In this document: in pieces, positions 6,226 to 13,173 of the stretch
How the letters are laid out: each line of letters begins with the position of its first letter
Position numbering within the stretch: the stretch's first letter is position 1
Origin: Spirochaetaceae bacterium
GTDB taxonomy: Bacteria > Spirochaetota > Spirochaetia > Treponematales > Breznakiellaceae
Direction of reading: 5' to 3'
Assembly (NCBI GenBank): GCA_031280705.1
Contig: JAITGJ010000177.1
Span: forward strand, 1-13,173
Length of the DNA: 13,173 nt
Program-made: the position numbers and the translations under genes
Notes under the pieces: generated by a model
The model's database searches: none
The model's input: only the letters and a program-made list of their open reading frames with translations
Told to the model about the DNA's origin: nothing

Positions 6226-6972
6226 TTATCCTCCGGACTTCCCGCGCCGGAACGGATTAAGGCGAAGGTCCGTATCGTACACATCGGCGCCTTCGGCTTT
6301 TTTTAGTTTGTATACGGCAAGGTAGGTAACGGGCGTCATCAGCGCCTCTATCGAGCACTTGAAAATATAATTGGTAAGTACGAGCGGCAGAAACGCCGCC
6401 CATGGAAACACCCCCGTGAGGCTCGCCACAAATACAAAGACCGCGCTGTCAACAAGCTCCCCGATAAGCGTACTTCCGATGGTCCTGACCCAGAGCATTT
6501 TTCCCCGCATCAAAACCTTGATCCGGGCAAGCGTAACGGAATTGGACAATTCCCCCGCAAGGTACCCGGCCAGGCTGGCCGCGGCAATGCCCCCGGAACT
6601 CATGCCGCCGAGAATCGCGTCGTAGGCGGCGTTCCCCGCCGCCATTTCCCAGCCGGGTTCGCCGGGGAGCGTGCGGAGCAGAAAAAACACCCCCGACGTA
6701 CCGGCAAGGGCGGCAAAACCTGTCCAGATAACCCGGCGGCTTGCGCGGAACCCGTATACCTCCGTGAGTATGTCGCCAAAAACATAGGAAAGCGGAAAGA
6801 GGAGCGTTCCCCCGTCAAAGGCGAGGGGAACGCCGAAAATCGAAATGCCGAGGCTGACGATTTTTGCGGAAGAAGCGATATTGCTTACGATCAGCACCGC
6901 GACAAAAAAGGTCATTACAAAACCGATACAGCGGAATTGCCGGGCGTCCCGGGTGGAAATGGCGGAGGACAT
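6226..6972 (-). CDS. yhhQ: Queuosine-precursor transporter, YhhQ/DUF165 family
   Basis: A membrane protein of 248 residues, slightly longer than E. coli YhhQ, with about six hydrophobic segments. Family landmarks are clear: DGGTLLFPLSYVFGDILTEV (53-72), then YG, with the acidic residues characteristic of this family; GELVDSAVFV (171-180) in a late helix; and a C-terminus with LKKAEGADVYD followed by NPF (239-241). The family takes up queuosine precursors (preQ0/preQ1) for tRNA wobble-base modification. ATG 6972 is preceded by GGGAG. It has its own promoter (7062-7090) and lies 206 nt after uvrC on the same strand. No other queuosine gene is in the window. Substrate specificity is from family knowledge only. 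Confidence 0.9.
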   Translation of the reverse strand: MSSAISTRDARQFRCIGFVMTFFVAVLIVSNIASSAKIVSLGISIFGVPLAFDGGTLLFPLSYVFGDILTEVYGFRASRRVIWTGFAALAGTSGVFFLLRTLPGEPGWEMAAGNAAYDAILGGMSSGGIAAASLAGYLAGELSNSVTLARIKVLMRGKMLWVRTIGSTLIGELVDSAVFVFVASLTGVFPWAAFLPLVLTNYIFKCSIEALMTPVTYLAVYKLKKAEGADVYDTDLRLNPFRRGKSGG

Positions 6973-7031
6973 AAAAACTCCCGTTTTGGTAAGGCGGGTA
7001 GCAGGCCGACCGCCGCGGCCGAGCGTTATAC

Positions 7032-7054
7032 GGTTTTCGGGCCGCTGGAAAACC
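7032..7054 (-). promoter_or_regulatory. Hairpin at the 5' end of the yhhQ leader
   Basis: GGTTTTC (7032-7038) pairs with GAAAACC (7048-7054), just downstream of the predicted transcription start, in a leader of roughly 85 nt. I looked for a preQ1 riboswitch, a common control of this family, and could not match the usual preQ1-I consensus. The function is unknown. Confidence 0.35.
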
Positions 7055-7061
7055 TTTTCGC

Positions 7062-7090
7062 AGTATAGCGAACCGGGCCTCCGTGTTCAA
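7062..7090 (-). promoter_or_regulatory. Sigma-70-type promoter of the yhhQ gene
   Basis: On the minus strand TTGAAC (7090-7085) and TATACT (7067-7062) are separated by exactly 17 nt, the same architecture as the liv promoter. Transcription would start near 7055. Confidence 0.6.
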
Positions 7091-7178
7091 GCGCGCTCAG
7101 GCCGGATGCGCCCGGCGTCCGTTTCGATAGGGCCGTCCGGGCCGGGTTTTTGTGGCACGCCTGCTTTGCCGGGACCGG

Positions 7179-9281
7179 TTACGCTTCCCCGTCATAATCA
7201 GGCGCGTTCTCCGCGGCCGTGTCCGCGAGCGTGGCCGTGTCCGCGAGCGCGGCCGTGTCCGCGAGCGATTCGGCGGCGGCGTTTCCCGTTCCGTAACCGG
7301 CTTTTTTATCCGCGAACCTTTTTCCGGCGGCCCGGCGATCTTCCAGCGCGAGGCGCGCGGCGGCGCGGACCGCTTTGGCGGCGCGTGCGCTGACGCCGCA
7401 TTTTTCCGCGAGGGCGGCGCTTTCCGCGGCGGCGATGGCTTCAAGACTGCCGTACGCTTTCATGATCGCCGCCGCGCGTTTCGGCCCGATGCCTTCTACC
7501 GATTCAAGCGCGGAAAACAGTATATCCTTTGAGCGCAGTTTTTGGTTGAGCGAGGTAGCAAAGCGATGGGTTTCGTCCCGGACAAACTGCAGCACCTTGA
7601 GCGCCTCCGCGCGTTTTGAAAGGCGCACCGGTTCGCGCGCGCCGGGCAGCCACAGTTCTTCGTCCCGTTTGGCGAGTCCGGCAATATCGCTGTCCACGCC
7701 GAGCCGGTCCAGCACGCCCTTTGCCGCGTTGACCTGCCCGATACCGCCGTCTATCAGTATCAGGTCCGGCGGCTCCTTGCCCTCTTTGAGGAGCCGCGTA
7801 TACCGGCGCTCAACCGCTTCCCGCATGGAGGCGAAGTCGTCCACAATACCGATCACCGTGCGGAGCCTCATGTGGCGGTAATTTTTCCGGTCGGGTACGC
7901 CGTCCCGGAACGAGACGAGAGACGCCACCGGGTACCGCCCGCCAAGCTGGGCGATGTCAAAACCTTCAATACGCTCAGGGCGATTTTTGAGGCCGAGCGC
8001 GGTTTTCAGTTCGTCGAGGGCGGGACCCGCGCCCCGTTCCTTGAGCCGGCGGCGGAGGTCTTCCCCGGCGTTTTGCCGCGCGAGCGCGAGGGCCGTCTGG
8101 TGGCGGCGTTCGGCGGGCGCGGGAAAAGCCGGCTGGAATCCAAACTGTTCCGTAAACCACCGTCCGAGCCGGGCCGCGATGCCACTGTTTGGGCCGGCCG
8201 GGAGAGCGGGGGAATTCGCCGCGCTTTCGGTTCCTTCGCCGTCCCGGCGACCGTTCCGGAGACCGTTCCGGTGGCCGGGAAGCAGGTTTTCCGCCAAAAA
8301 AATGCGGGCGGGCGGCGGGCGGCCGGGCGTGTAGTAGGTGGTGATGAAGGTTTCAAGCGTCTCGGCCATGTCCGCCGCGGATCGCGTGCGGAACAGTTCC
8401 CGGCCCGTCATTTTGCCGCCGCGCATGGAAAAAACCGTAAACGTGGCAAGCACGCTTTCTTCCGCCCAGGCGATATAGTCCCGGCTTTCCGGATCGAAAT
8501 CAATGACCGTGCTGTCCGTGGAAAGCTCCCCAATCGCCGTTATCGCGTTCCGTATCTGTGCCGCCCGCTCGAAATTGAGTTTTTCCGCCGCTTCCCGCAT
8601 CTGCGCTTCAAGCCCGGCAAGCAGGGATTCTGTTTCTCCCCGGAGCAGTTTTTCGACCTGTTCCACGTGGCGCCGGTAGCCCGCCTCCGTTATCTTGCCG
8701 GTACAGGGAGCCGCGCAGCGGCCCATGTGGTAGTAAAGGCAGGGACCGGTACGCTTTTTTAGCTGCTGCCAGGGGGAGCGGCATTTACGCAGGGGGAACA
8801 GTTTTTCGACCAGGGCGAGCATGGTGTCCACCGCGGGAATCTGCGGGAAAGGCCCGAAGTACCGGGAGCCGTCCTCGATAATGTGGCGGGTGCGGAAGAT
8901 GCGGGGAAACGCTTCGTTCGTGATCCGTACCACGGGGTAGGTTTTGCCATCCTTCAGGTTGATGTTGTACCGGGGGCTGTGCTGTTTTATCAGCGTGTTT
9001 TCCAGGAGCAGCGCCTCATATTCGTTGGCGACGATGATCGTTTCGATGGACCGGACGTGCCGGAGGAGCGTGGCGGTTTTGACATCTTTCTCGCCGGAAA
9101 AATAGGATGAGAGGCGGTTTTTCAAAATCCGCGCCTTCCCCACATAAATGATGCGGTTCTCGCCGTCCCGCATGATATACACCCCCGGCTCAAGAGGCGC
9201 GTTGCGGGCCGCCGCACGGGGGCTTGCCGTCTGATCCGGCGCGGGGAATCCCGTTGTACTTTGCGCTTCAGTCTTTTTCAC
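7179..9281 (-). CDS. uvrC: UvrABC excinuclease subunit C
   Basis: Cuts both sides of a lesion in nucleotide excision repair. Its 700 residues exceed the usual 600 or so. Domains in order: GIY-YIG nuclease (31-115; GVY 33-35, YVG 46-48); a cysteine cluster Cys167, Cys181, Cys189, Cys193, matching the iron-sulphur ligands described for UvrC; UVR motif for UvrB contact (about 222-250); RNase H-like nuclease with Asp442 (FDIAQLGG), Asp511 (LILIDGG) and His572 (RDETHRFA); and tandem helix-hairpin-helix (about 590-650). All catalytic residues look intact. Extra length lies in a Gly/Arg/Pro-rich insert (about 333-368) and a C-terminal tail beyond 650 that ends in LADTA repeats. The start is GTG 9281; no other start codon lies in frame before the GIY domain, and its ribosome site (AAGAAG) is weak. 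Confidence 0.95.
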   Translation of the reverse strand: MKKTEAQSTTGFPAPDQTASPRAAARNAPLEPGVYIMRDGENRIIYVGKARILKNRLSSYFSGEKDVKTATLLRHVRSIETIIVANEYEALLLENTLIKQHSPRYNINLKDGKTYPVVRITNEAFPRIFRTRHIIEDGSRYFGPFPQIPAVDTMLALVEKLFPLRKCRSPWQQLKKRTGPCLYYHMGRCAAPCTGKITEAGYRRHVEQVEKLLRGETESLLAGLEAQMREAAEKLNFERAAQIRNAITAIGELSTDSTVIDFDPESRDYIAWAEESVLATFTVFSMRGGKMTGRELFRTRSAADMAETLETFITTYYTPGRPPPARIFLAENLLPGHRNGLRNGRRDGEGTESAANSPALPAGPNSGIAARLGRWFTEQFGFQPAFPAPAERRHQTALALARQNAGEDLRRRLKERGAGPALDELKTALGLKNRPERIEGFDIAQLGGRYPVASLVSFRDGVPDRKNYRHMRLRTVIGIVDDFASMREAVERRYTRLLKEGKEPPDLILIDGGIGQVNAAKGVLDRLGVDSDIAGLAKRDEELWLPGAREPVRLSKRAEALKVLQFVRDETHRFATSLNQKLRSKDILFSALESVEGIGPKRAAAIMKAYGSLEAIAAAESAALAEKCGVSARAAKAVRAAARLALEDRRAAGKRFADKKAGYGTGNAAAESLADTAALADTATLADTAAENAPDYDGEA
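7219..7272. repeat. 18-bp tandem repeat in the uvrC tail
   Basis: Three consecutive 18-bp units beginning GTGTCCGCGAGCG; the third diverges at its last few bases. In the protein they encode the repeated six-residue motif LADTA-x (residues 673-689). Being a multiple of three, gain or loss of units keeps the frame. Confidence 0.85.
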
Positions 9282-9302
9282 GTTTCTTCTTTATAACATA
9301 AC

Positions 9303-9322
9303 CGCCGGCGTATGCGCCGGCG
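9303..9322. other. GC-rich inverted repeat upstream of uvrC
   Basis: CGCCGGCG twice (9303-9310, 9315-9322) around TATG. Each half is self-complementary, so the pair is both direct and inverted. It lies 22 nt before the uvrC start, in the 182-nt divergent gap. It could act as an operator or as a hairpin in the uvrC leader. No convincing uvrC promoter was found. Confidence 0.4.
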
Positions 9323-9414
9323 CGCATTTCGCCGCGCGCCACCCGGCCGCTTTTACCGTAACCCGCGCGGTTTCGCGCCTGCCGGACGCCGAAATACGCG
9401 GTTGAACCCGCAAA

Positions 9415-9446
9415 GTTGAAGTTTTTCAGGTTCTTCAACCGATAAT
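9415..9446 (+). promoter_or_regulatory. Possible promoter with overlapping inverted repeat for the LamG-TPR pair
   Basis: GTTGAAG (9415-9421) and CTTCAAC (9433-9439) form an inverted repeat. The left half contains a -35-like TTGAAG (9416-9421), and GATAAT (9441-9446) could be the -10 at a wide 19-nt spacing. A factor binding the repeat would cover the promoter. The assignment is tentative. Confidence 0.3.
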
Positions 9447-9463
9447 AATATGAAAGTGTAATT

Positions 9464-11119
9464 ATGAAAACACGGGTTTTGGGTCCCGCCCTTGCGGGCG
9501 TTCTTTTTTTCGGTTCCGGCGGCCTCTTTGCCCTGGGGGAACGCACCCTCATCATCGGGGGAGAAGCGGGCTGGTCCGCCGTGGAAACCCGCCGGGGCGT
9601 CGTTTCTTCTACGGGGTACCGCCCCCACGCGGTGCTGCTCCTCGATTCGTCCCCGGCGGAGGAAGCGGGTATCGACCTTTCCCTCAGCTTTGACGAGGAT
9701 CGCCCGGACCGGTTTAGCGACGCGGCGGGGCATTACGCGATAATGGTTTCGCCCCGCGTCGAGAGCGTCCCGGGCAGCTATGCCCGCGCGGGAAGCGGGG
9801 CCGCCCTGTTCACCGGCGGGCCGGGAGCGCTTGTTTCCACCGCCGCGCGTGATGTGGACCCGCTGGTAATCACGCCGGTCAACGCCGGGGCGCTCCTTGC
9901 GCGGGACCGGCGGCTTACGGATTTTACCCTGGAATTCTGGCTCCGGCCGGTGAATATGGAAACCGGCGGGCAGATTCTGTACTGGTCCGCGGTACGCGCC
10001 GTGCCGGACGGGGCCAACGAGGCGCAGTGGATACAGTGCGCCGCTTCACGGGACCGGCTTGAATGGACGTTTCATAATTTTTTCGCTTCTTCCCGTGACG
10101 ACCGGCGCCTTGGCGCGTCCTTAACGGGTATTTCGCCGGTAACGCCCGGCGTGTGGAGCCGTCATCAAGTCCGGTTTACCGCCGCCACGGGGAGCCTTGA
10201 ATACCTGGTGAACGGCGTAACCGAAAGCCTTGTGTACCTCACGTCTACGGGGCGGGAGGGAGCGGAGGTGTATACCCCCATCATCGGGCGGGGAAGCCGC
10301 ATGGTGCTGGGGGGCCGGTATTCGGGCTTTATGGACGAATTCCGCTTTTATTCAGGTTCTCCGGCGGATCCCGGGGCTGTCGTTGATCGCGGCGCGGGCG
10401 AACAACGGCGTGGGCGGAAATATCCGCCCGCCGGCGGCCGCTTTGAAACGGCGTTTCTCGACATGGGGGAGCCCGGCAGCCGTGTGGTAACGATCGACGC
10501 CCGGGCCGGCTTGCTGCGGAATTTCCTCGACGGACGGCGGGAAGTGCTTCCCGCCTTCTTTACCCCCGCGGACGAAACCGGCCGCTTCGATTTTCCTGAC
10601 GCTTCGGCGATCCGTTTTTTCGCGCGTACCGCCGATACTCCCTGGCCGGGGTCAGAAAGCGTGTGGCGTCCCATCGCGCCGGGAGCCGCCCTCGATCTTC
10701 GGGGGCGCTATGTGCAAATCGGTGTGGAACTGTATCCTTCCGGGGACGGGGAAAATACGCCCTGGCTTGAAGAGATCCGTCTGGTGTGGCTGGCCAACGC
10801 TCCGCCGCGTCCGCCCGTACGGATAAACGCCGTAGCCGGGGATGGCGTGGTGGAACTTTCCTGGAGCGCGGGCGTGGACCGGCATGTGGACGGTTATCTC
10901 GTTTATTACGGCACGGAAAGCGGTGAATACTTTGGGACTGCCGCGCGGGCGGGCGCCTCGCCCATCAACGCGGGCAAGCGCACCTCCCTGCGCATCGAAG
11001 GACTTTCCAACGGCGTTCTTTACTATTTTACCGTTTCCGCTTATGATTCAAGCGGAACGCTTCATGCGGGGGAATTTTCCCGGGAGGTGTCCGCGCGGCC
11101 GTTAAGGATGATTGAATGA
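9464..11119 (+). CDS. Exported LamG-like plus fibronectin type III protein
   Basis: A 551-residue protein of unknown specific role. Residues 1-24 form a signal peptide (basic MKTR, hydrophobic ALAGVLFFGSGGLFA, then LGERT). A jelly-roll lectin-like (LamG/concanavalin A-like) domain spans about 145-300: FTLEFWLRPVN (154-164), W230 in GVWSRHQVRFT, and GGRYSGFMDEFRFY (283-296) are the usual edge strands. A beta-rich middle (about 325-445) follows. A fibronectin III domain (about 447-546) closes the protein, with VVELSWSAG, DGYLVYYGT, LSNGVLYYFTVSAYD and FSREVSA. Such proteins bind carbohydrate or other surface ligands. The ribosome site is weak (GAAAG). Its stop overlaps the start of the TPR gene (ATGA), so the two are probably co-expressed. 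There is no lipobox or membrane anchor, so it is periplasmic, outer-surface or secreted. Confidence 0.85.
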   Translation: MKTRVLGPALAGVLFFGSGGLFALGERTLIIGGEAGWSAVETRRGVVSSTGYRPHAVLLLDSSPAEEAGIDLSLSFDEDRPDRFSDAAGHYAIMVSPRVESVPGSYARAGSGAALFTGGPGALVSTAARDVDPLVITPVNAGALLARDRRLTDFTLEFWLRPVNMETGGQILYWSAVRAVPDGANEAQWIQCAASRDRLEWTFHNFFASSRDDRRLGASLTGISPVTPGVWSRHQVRFTAATGSLEYLVNGVTESLVYLTSTGREGAEVYTPIIGRGSRMVLGGRYSGFMDEFRFYSGSPADPGAVVDRGAGEQRRGRKYPPAGGRFETAFLDMGEPGSRVVTIDARAGLLRNFLDGRREVLPAFFTPADETGRFDFPDASAIRFFARTADTPWPGSESVWRPIAPGAALDLRGRYVQIGVELYPSGDGENTPWLEEIRLVWLANAPPRPPVRINAVAGDGVVELSWSAGVDRHVDGYLVYYGTESGEYFGTAARAGASPINAGKRTSLRIEGLSNGVLYYFTVSAYDSSGTLHAGEFSREVSARPLRMIE

Positions 11120-12900
11120 GCCAGGACATTCAGGGTGATGCTCCGTTGAACACGCTGGCCGCCGGAATCGGGCGGGCCAAAGCGGGCGATTTGGATGGGG
11201 CGGTTGCTGATTTTTCCGGTCTCATCGCGGAAAACAGCCGTGACGCCGACGCCCTGAATAATCTTGCCATCGTGTACCGCCGTAAAGGGCTCTGTCAGGA
11301 TGCCCTGGGCTCCATTCTGGACGCCATTGAATGTAATCCCGGAAAAGCCGAATATCAGTATACGCTCGGAAAAATTTACCGCGATTTGGGGAATTTCAAA
11401 TCCGCCGCGATGGCCTTCGCGCGGGCGGTTGAATCGGACAGCGCCCTGATTCCCGCTTATGTCAATTTAGGCGCGATGCACATTCTGCTCCGGGAGTGGG
11501 ACAAGGCCGAGCGGTTTCTCCGCATGGGACTTTCCGCGGCCCCGGATAACCCGGTTTTGCGCGCCGCCCACGAAGCCGCCGTGTCCGCCAAAGCCGCCGG
11601 ACCCCCGGACGGCGCGTTACCGTTTGAAATCACCGAAGAAGATGACCTTTTTACCGGCGGGGACAGCGGCGCACCCGCCCCGGAGGAAGCGCCGGGTGAG
11701 GCGGCGGGCCTGCTTGCAGGCGCGGACAGCGGCGTATCTGCCCCGGATGAAACGGCTGGTGAGGCGGCGGGCCTTCTTGCAGGCGTGGACGGTGGCGTGC
11801 TCGCCCCGGATGGAGCGGCTGGTGAGGCGGCGGGCCTTCTTGCAGGCGTGGACGGCGGCGCTCTCGCCCCAGGCGAAGCGGCTGGTGAGGCGGAGAGCCT
11901 TCTTACAGGCGTGGACGGCGGCGCATCCGCCCCGGAGGAAGCGGCTGGTGAGGCGGCGGGCCTTCTTGCAGGCGTGGACAGCGGCGCACCCGCCCCGGAT
12001 GAAACGGCTGGTGAAGTGGAGGGCCTGCTTGCAGGCGCGGACGGTGGCGTGCTCGCCCCGGATGGAGCGCCGGGTGAGGCGGCGGGCCTTCTTGCGGACG
12101 CGGACGGTGGCGTACCTGCCCCGGATGGAGCGCCGGGTGAGGCGGAGGGCCTTCTTGCAGGCGTGGACGGTGGCGCACCCGCCCCGGATGGAGCGCCGGG
12201 TGAGGCGGCGGGACTGCTTGTGGATGCGGATGATGGCGCACCCGCCCCGAATGAAGCGGCCTCTTCTGAGGCGCCGTCCGGATTGCTTTCTCTCGAAAAG
12301 GTTCGGGGGCTTTTTCGTTTTTTTCGGTATCTTGTTACATTCATGCCGCCCCAGGCGGCGCGGTTTGTTACGGGAGATGAAAATGGCGGCGGGATTGAGG
12401 GCATCATCGAGGCGCTGGAAAATATTTCCTCGTGGGAAGACCTTGCCGGAGACGGCGCGGTCAGAGCCGGGGACGCTCCCGCAGAAAACCCCGCCCCGGA
12501 CGATGCCGGTAATGGCGGGGACGGCTTTGATGACGGCCCGGTTAAAAGCGCCGCCGGCGTTAATACCGGCGTCATTTCCCAAGGCGTTTATGATGACCAT
12601 CTTGACGCGCCTGATCCCGGCGGCGGCAAGACAGCCGCGCTTACTGATCAGGGCGGCTTTTCCGGCGATACCGGGCCGGAAACGGGGAACGCGCCGGACA
12701 GTGAAGCCGGTTCTCCGCCGGACGGGGGCGGGACTGATGGGCCGGACGGGACGTTTTCCCGGCTGGTAGGAGTGCTCCGGTATCTTGAACAGTTGGCGGA
12801 TCATCTTCCCCACGCGGAAGACCGGATCAAGATGAGCAGTCAGGTCGATTCGATTGTCAGAATGCTGGACGAAACCGGATCCGGCGCGGCGGCCCCTTAA
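11116..12900 (+). CDS. TPR protein with long in-frame repeat region and two similar C-terminal helical modules
   Basis: A 594-residue protein with no signal peptide, presumably cytoplasmic. Residues about 13-146 form four tetratricopeptide repeats (for example DALNNLAIVYRRKG at 45-58 and AYVNLGAMHILLREWDKAE at 114-132), a protein-binding scaffold. Residues 181-369 are nine tandem 21-residue units rich in Gly, Ala, Pro and acidic residues, likely disordered. A short helical block (about 395-438, LFRFFRYLVTFMPP) is separated by a second low-complexity acidic linker from a C-terminal block (about 547-586, LVGVLRYLEQLADHLPHAED); the two resemble each other. Its ATG overlaps the upstream stop by 4 nt. 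No enzyme motif is visible. It probably works with the upstream exported protein or in assembling a cell-envelope structure, but this is inference. Several other frames are open here only because of the GC-rich repeats. Confidence 0.85.
   Translation: MSQDIQGDAPLNTLAAGIGRAKAGDLDGAVADFSGLIAENSRDADALNNLAIVYRRKGLCQDALGSILDAIECNPGKAEYQYTLGKIYRDLGNFKSAAMAFARAVESDSALIPAYVNLGAMHILLREWDKAERFLRMGLSAAPDNPVLRAAHEAAVSAKAAGPPDGALPFEITEEDDLFTGGDSGAPAPEEAPGEAAGLLAGADSGVSAPDETAGEAAGLLAGVDGGVLAPDGAAGEAAGLLAGVDGGALAPGEAAGEAESLLTGVDGGASAPEEAAGEAAGLLAGVDSGAPAPDETAGEVEGLLAGADGGVLAPDGAPGEAAGLLADADGGVPAPDGAPGEAEGLLAGVDGGAPAPDGAPGEAAGLLVDADDGAPAPNEAASSEAPSGLLSLEKVRGLFRFFRYLVTFMPPQAARFVTGDENGGGIEGIIEALENISSWEDLAGDGAVRAGDAPAENPAPDDAGNGGDGFDDGPVKSAAGVNTGVISQGVYDDHLDAPDPGGGKTAALTDQGGFSGDTGPETGNAPDSEAGSPPDGGGTDGPDGTFSRLVGVLRYLEQLADHLPHAEDRIKMSSQVDSIVRMLDETGSGAAAP
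11656..12222 (+). repeat. Nine tandem 63-bp repeats in the TPR gene
   Basis: Nine units of exactly 63 bp without indels, plus a degraded tenth to about 12288. Each encodes 21 residues: an aspartate-glycine stretch (such as GVDGG), then APDG or APEE, then GEA, ending in GLLA. Neighbouring units differ in synonymous and non-synonymous positions. GAAGCGGCTGGTGAGGCG-type and GGAGCGCCGGGTGAGGCG-type versions alternate in blocks, suggesting expansion by duplication of groups of units. Confidence 0.9.
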
Positions 12901-12953
12901 ATTTCTTTCCCGGTTGTGGCATGATTTTGTTACTGGATGGTGATAGGTATGGT

Positions 12954-12980
12954 CGCCCAAAACACCGGTTTTGCGGGGCG
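12954..12980 (+). other. Hairpin in the 237-nt gap after the TPR gene
   Basis: CGCCCAAAAC (12954-12963) pairs with GTTTT...GGGCG (12968-12980) around a short bulge. No T-run follows, so it is a weak terminator candidate. The same gap (12901-13137) also has AAAGGTA/TACCTTT (13004-13019) and GGGGGC/GCCCCC (13038-13062). I see no convincing gene in the gap; a 38-codon open stretch from ATG 12950 has no recognisable product. Confidence 0.35.
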
Positions 12981-13003
12981 GCCCGGTAAAGCGGGCTTGT
13001 CTG

Positions 13004-13019
13004 AAAGGTATTTACCTTT
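13004..13019. other. Short perfect inverted repeat, possible operator
   Basis: AAAGGTA and TACCTTT separated by TT, about 120 nt upstream of the next gene. The size and symmetry suit a dimeric regulator site or a short hairpin. No promoter boxes were assigned to it. Confidence 0.25.
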
Positions 13020-13137
13020 GGCCAGGCTCCGGATACCGGGGGCTTATGCGGAAAATGCCCCCTGAGACAGGGTTGTCCGGAATCCCCGGCGGCATGGTTT
13101 TGGACGGTCATAATTTTTGAAGAAGGCGGCGCATCCC

Positions 13138-13173
13138 ATGTTTTCTGTGTATTTTTGGGGCGTCCGGGGCAGT
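13138..13173 (+). CDS. Start of a probable MBL-fold metallohydrolase (cut by window edge)
   Basis: Only twelve codons are present, reading MFSVYFWGVRGS. This closely matches the usual opening of a metallo-beta-lactamase-fold family (COG1235-type, phosphodiesterase-like), in which a short strand ends in FWGVRGS before IPTPG. The metal-binding HxHxDH motif would lie beyond the window. ATG 13138 fits the family's N-terminus; AGAAGG lies rather far upstream, and an in-frame TTG seven codons earlier is a less likely alternative. The call rests on a very short stretch. Confidence 0.6.
   Translation, partial: MFSVYFWGVRGS

Noticed and set aside
7872..8762. 296-codon plus-strand frame opposite uvrC
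   Set aside because: A shadow of uvrC in a GC-rich gene; no domain or start signals.
11624..12769. 381-codon plus-strand frame inside the TPR gene
   Set aside because: A frame-shifted reading of the same repeats giving an Arg-rich low-complexity chain; no ribosome site or recognisable domain.
11617..12960. 447-codon open frame on the minus strand, opposite the TPR gene
   Set aside because: It is open because the 63-bp repeats are GC-rich and a multiple of three; the product is an Arg/His-rich repeat without domains, while the plus strand encodes clear TPRs.
12942..13067. Short open stretch after the TPR gene (about 38-41 codons)
   Set aside because: Composition and sequence suggest chance; no signal peptide, domain or partner, and hairpins interrupt it.
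1..13173. tRNA, rRNA or tmRNA genes
   Set aside because: No cloverleaf-like or rRNA-like segment was recognised on reading the intergenic gaps on both strands.

Overview
The window looks like part of a GC-rich spirochaete chromosome, most likely from the Treponema group (termite-gut type). This is inferred from the overall gene flavour: uvrC beside exported LamG/FN3 and TPR proteins, with short palindromic repeats scattered between GC-rich genes. There is no rRNA or other marker to confirm it.

Left part (1-5493, minus strand). A complete branched-chain amino acid-type ABC importer operon is transcribed leftwards from a promoter at about 5465-5493, in the order binding lipoprotein, livH, livM, livG, livF. 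Genes are tightly packed (spacings of 11 and 8 nt, then a 1-nt overlap) except between livG and livF, where 139 nt hold two perfect hairpins. Downstream, at the window edge, is the N-terminus of a heavy-metal-associated (GMTCxxC) membrane protein, probably of the HMA-TauE/SafE-like kind.

Middle (5494-6225). This is an island unlike its surroundings: three consecutive palindromes, a clear plus-strand promoter, and an AT-rich 66-codon ORF for a small exported protein. The end of that ORF lies inside another palindromic repeat. A compact hairpin resembling an integron recombination site and a strong convergent terminator follow.

Right part (6226-13173). On the minus strand lie a YhhQ-type queuosine-precursor transporter with its own promoter, and uvrC (GIY-YIG, four-Cys cluster, UVR, RNase H-like, HhH) with a repetitive C-terminal tail. 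Divergent from uvrC is a two-gene, translationally coupled plus-strand pair: an exported LamG + fibronectin III protein and a cytoplasmic TPR protein carrying nine in-frame 63-bp repeats. The window ends twelve codons into a probable MBL-fold metallohydrolase gene.

The most unusual feature is a family of interspersed palindromes (at least five related copies plus two associated ones). They share edge sequences while their stems vary. They sit in intergenic gaps, inside the liv operon, and across the 3' end of the small ORF.
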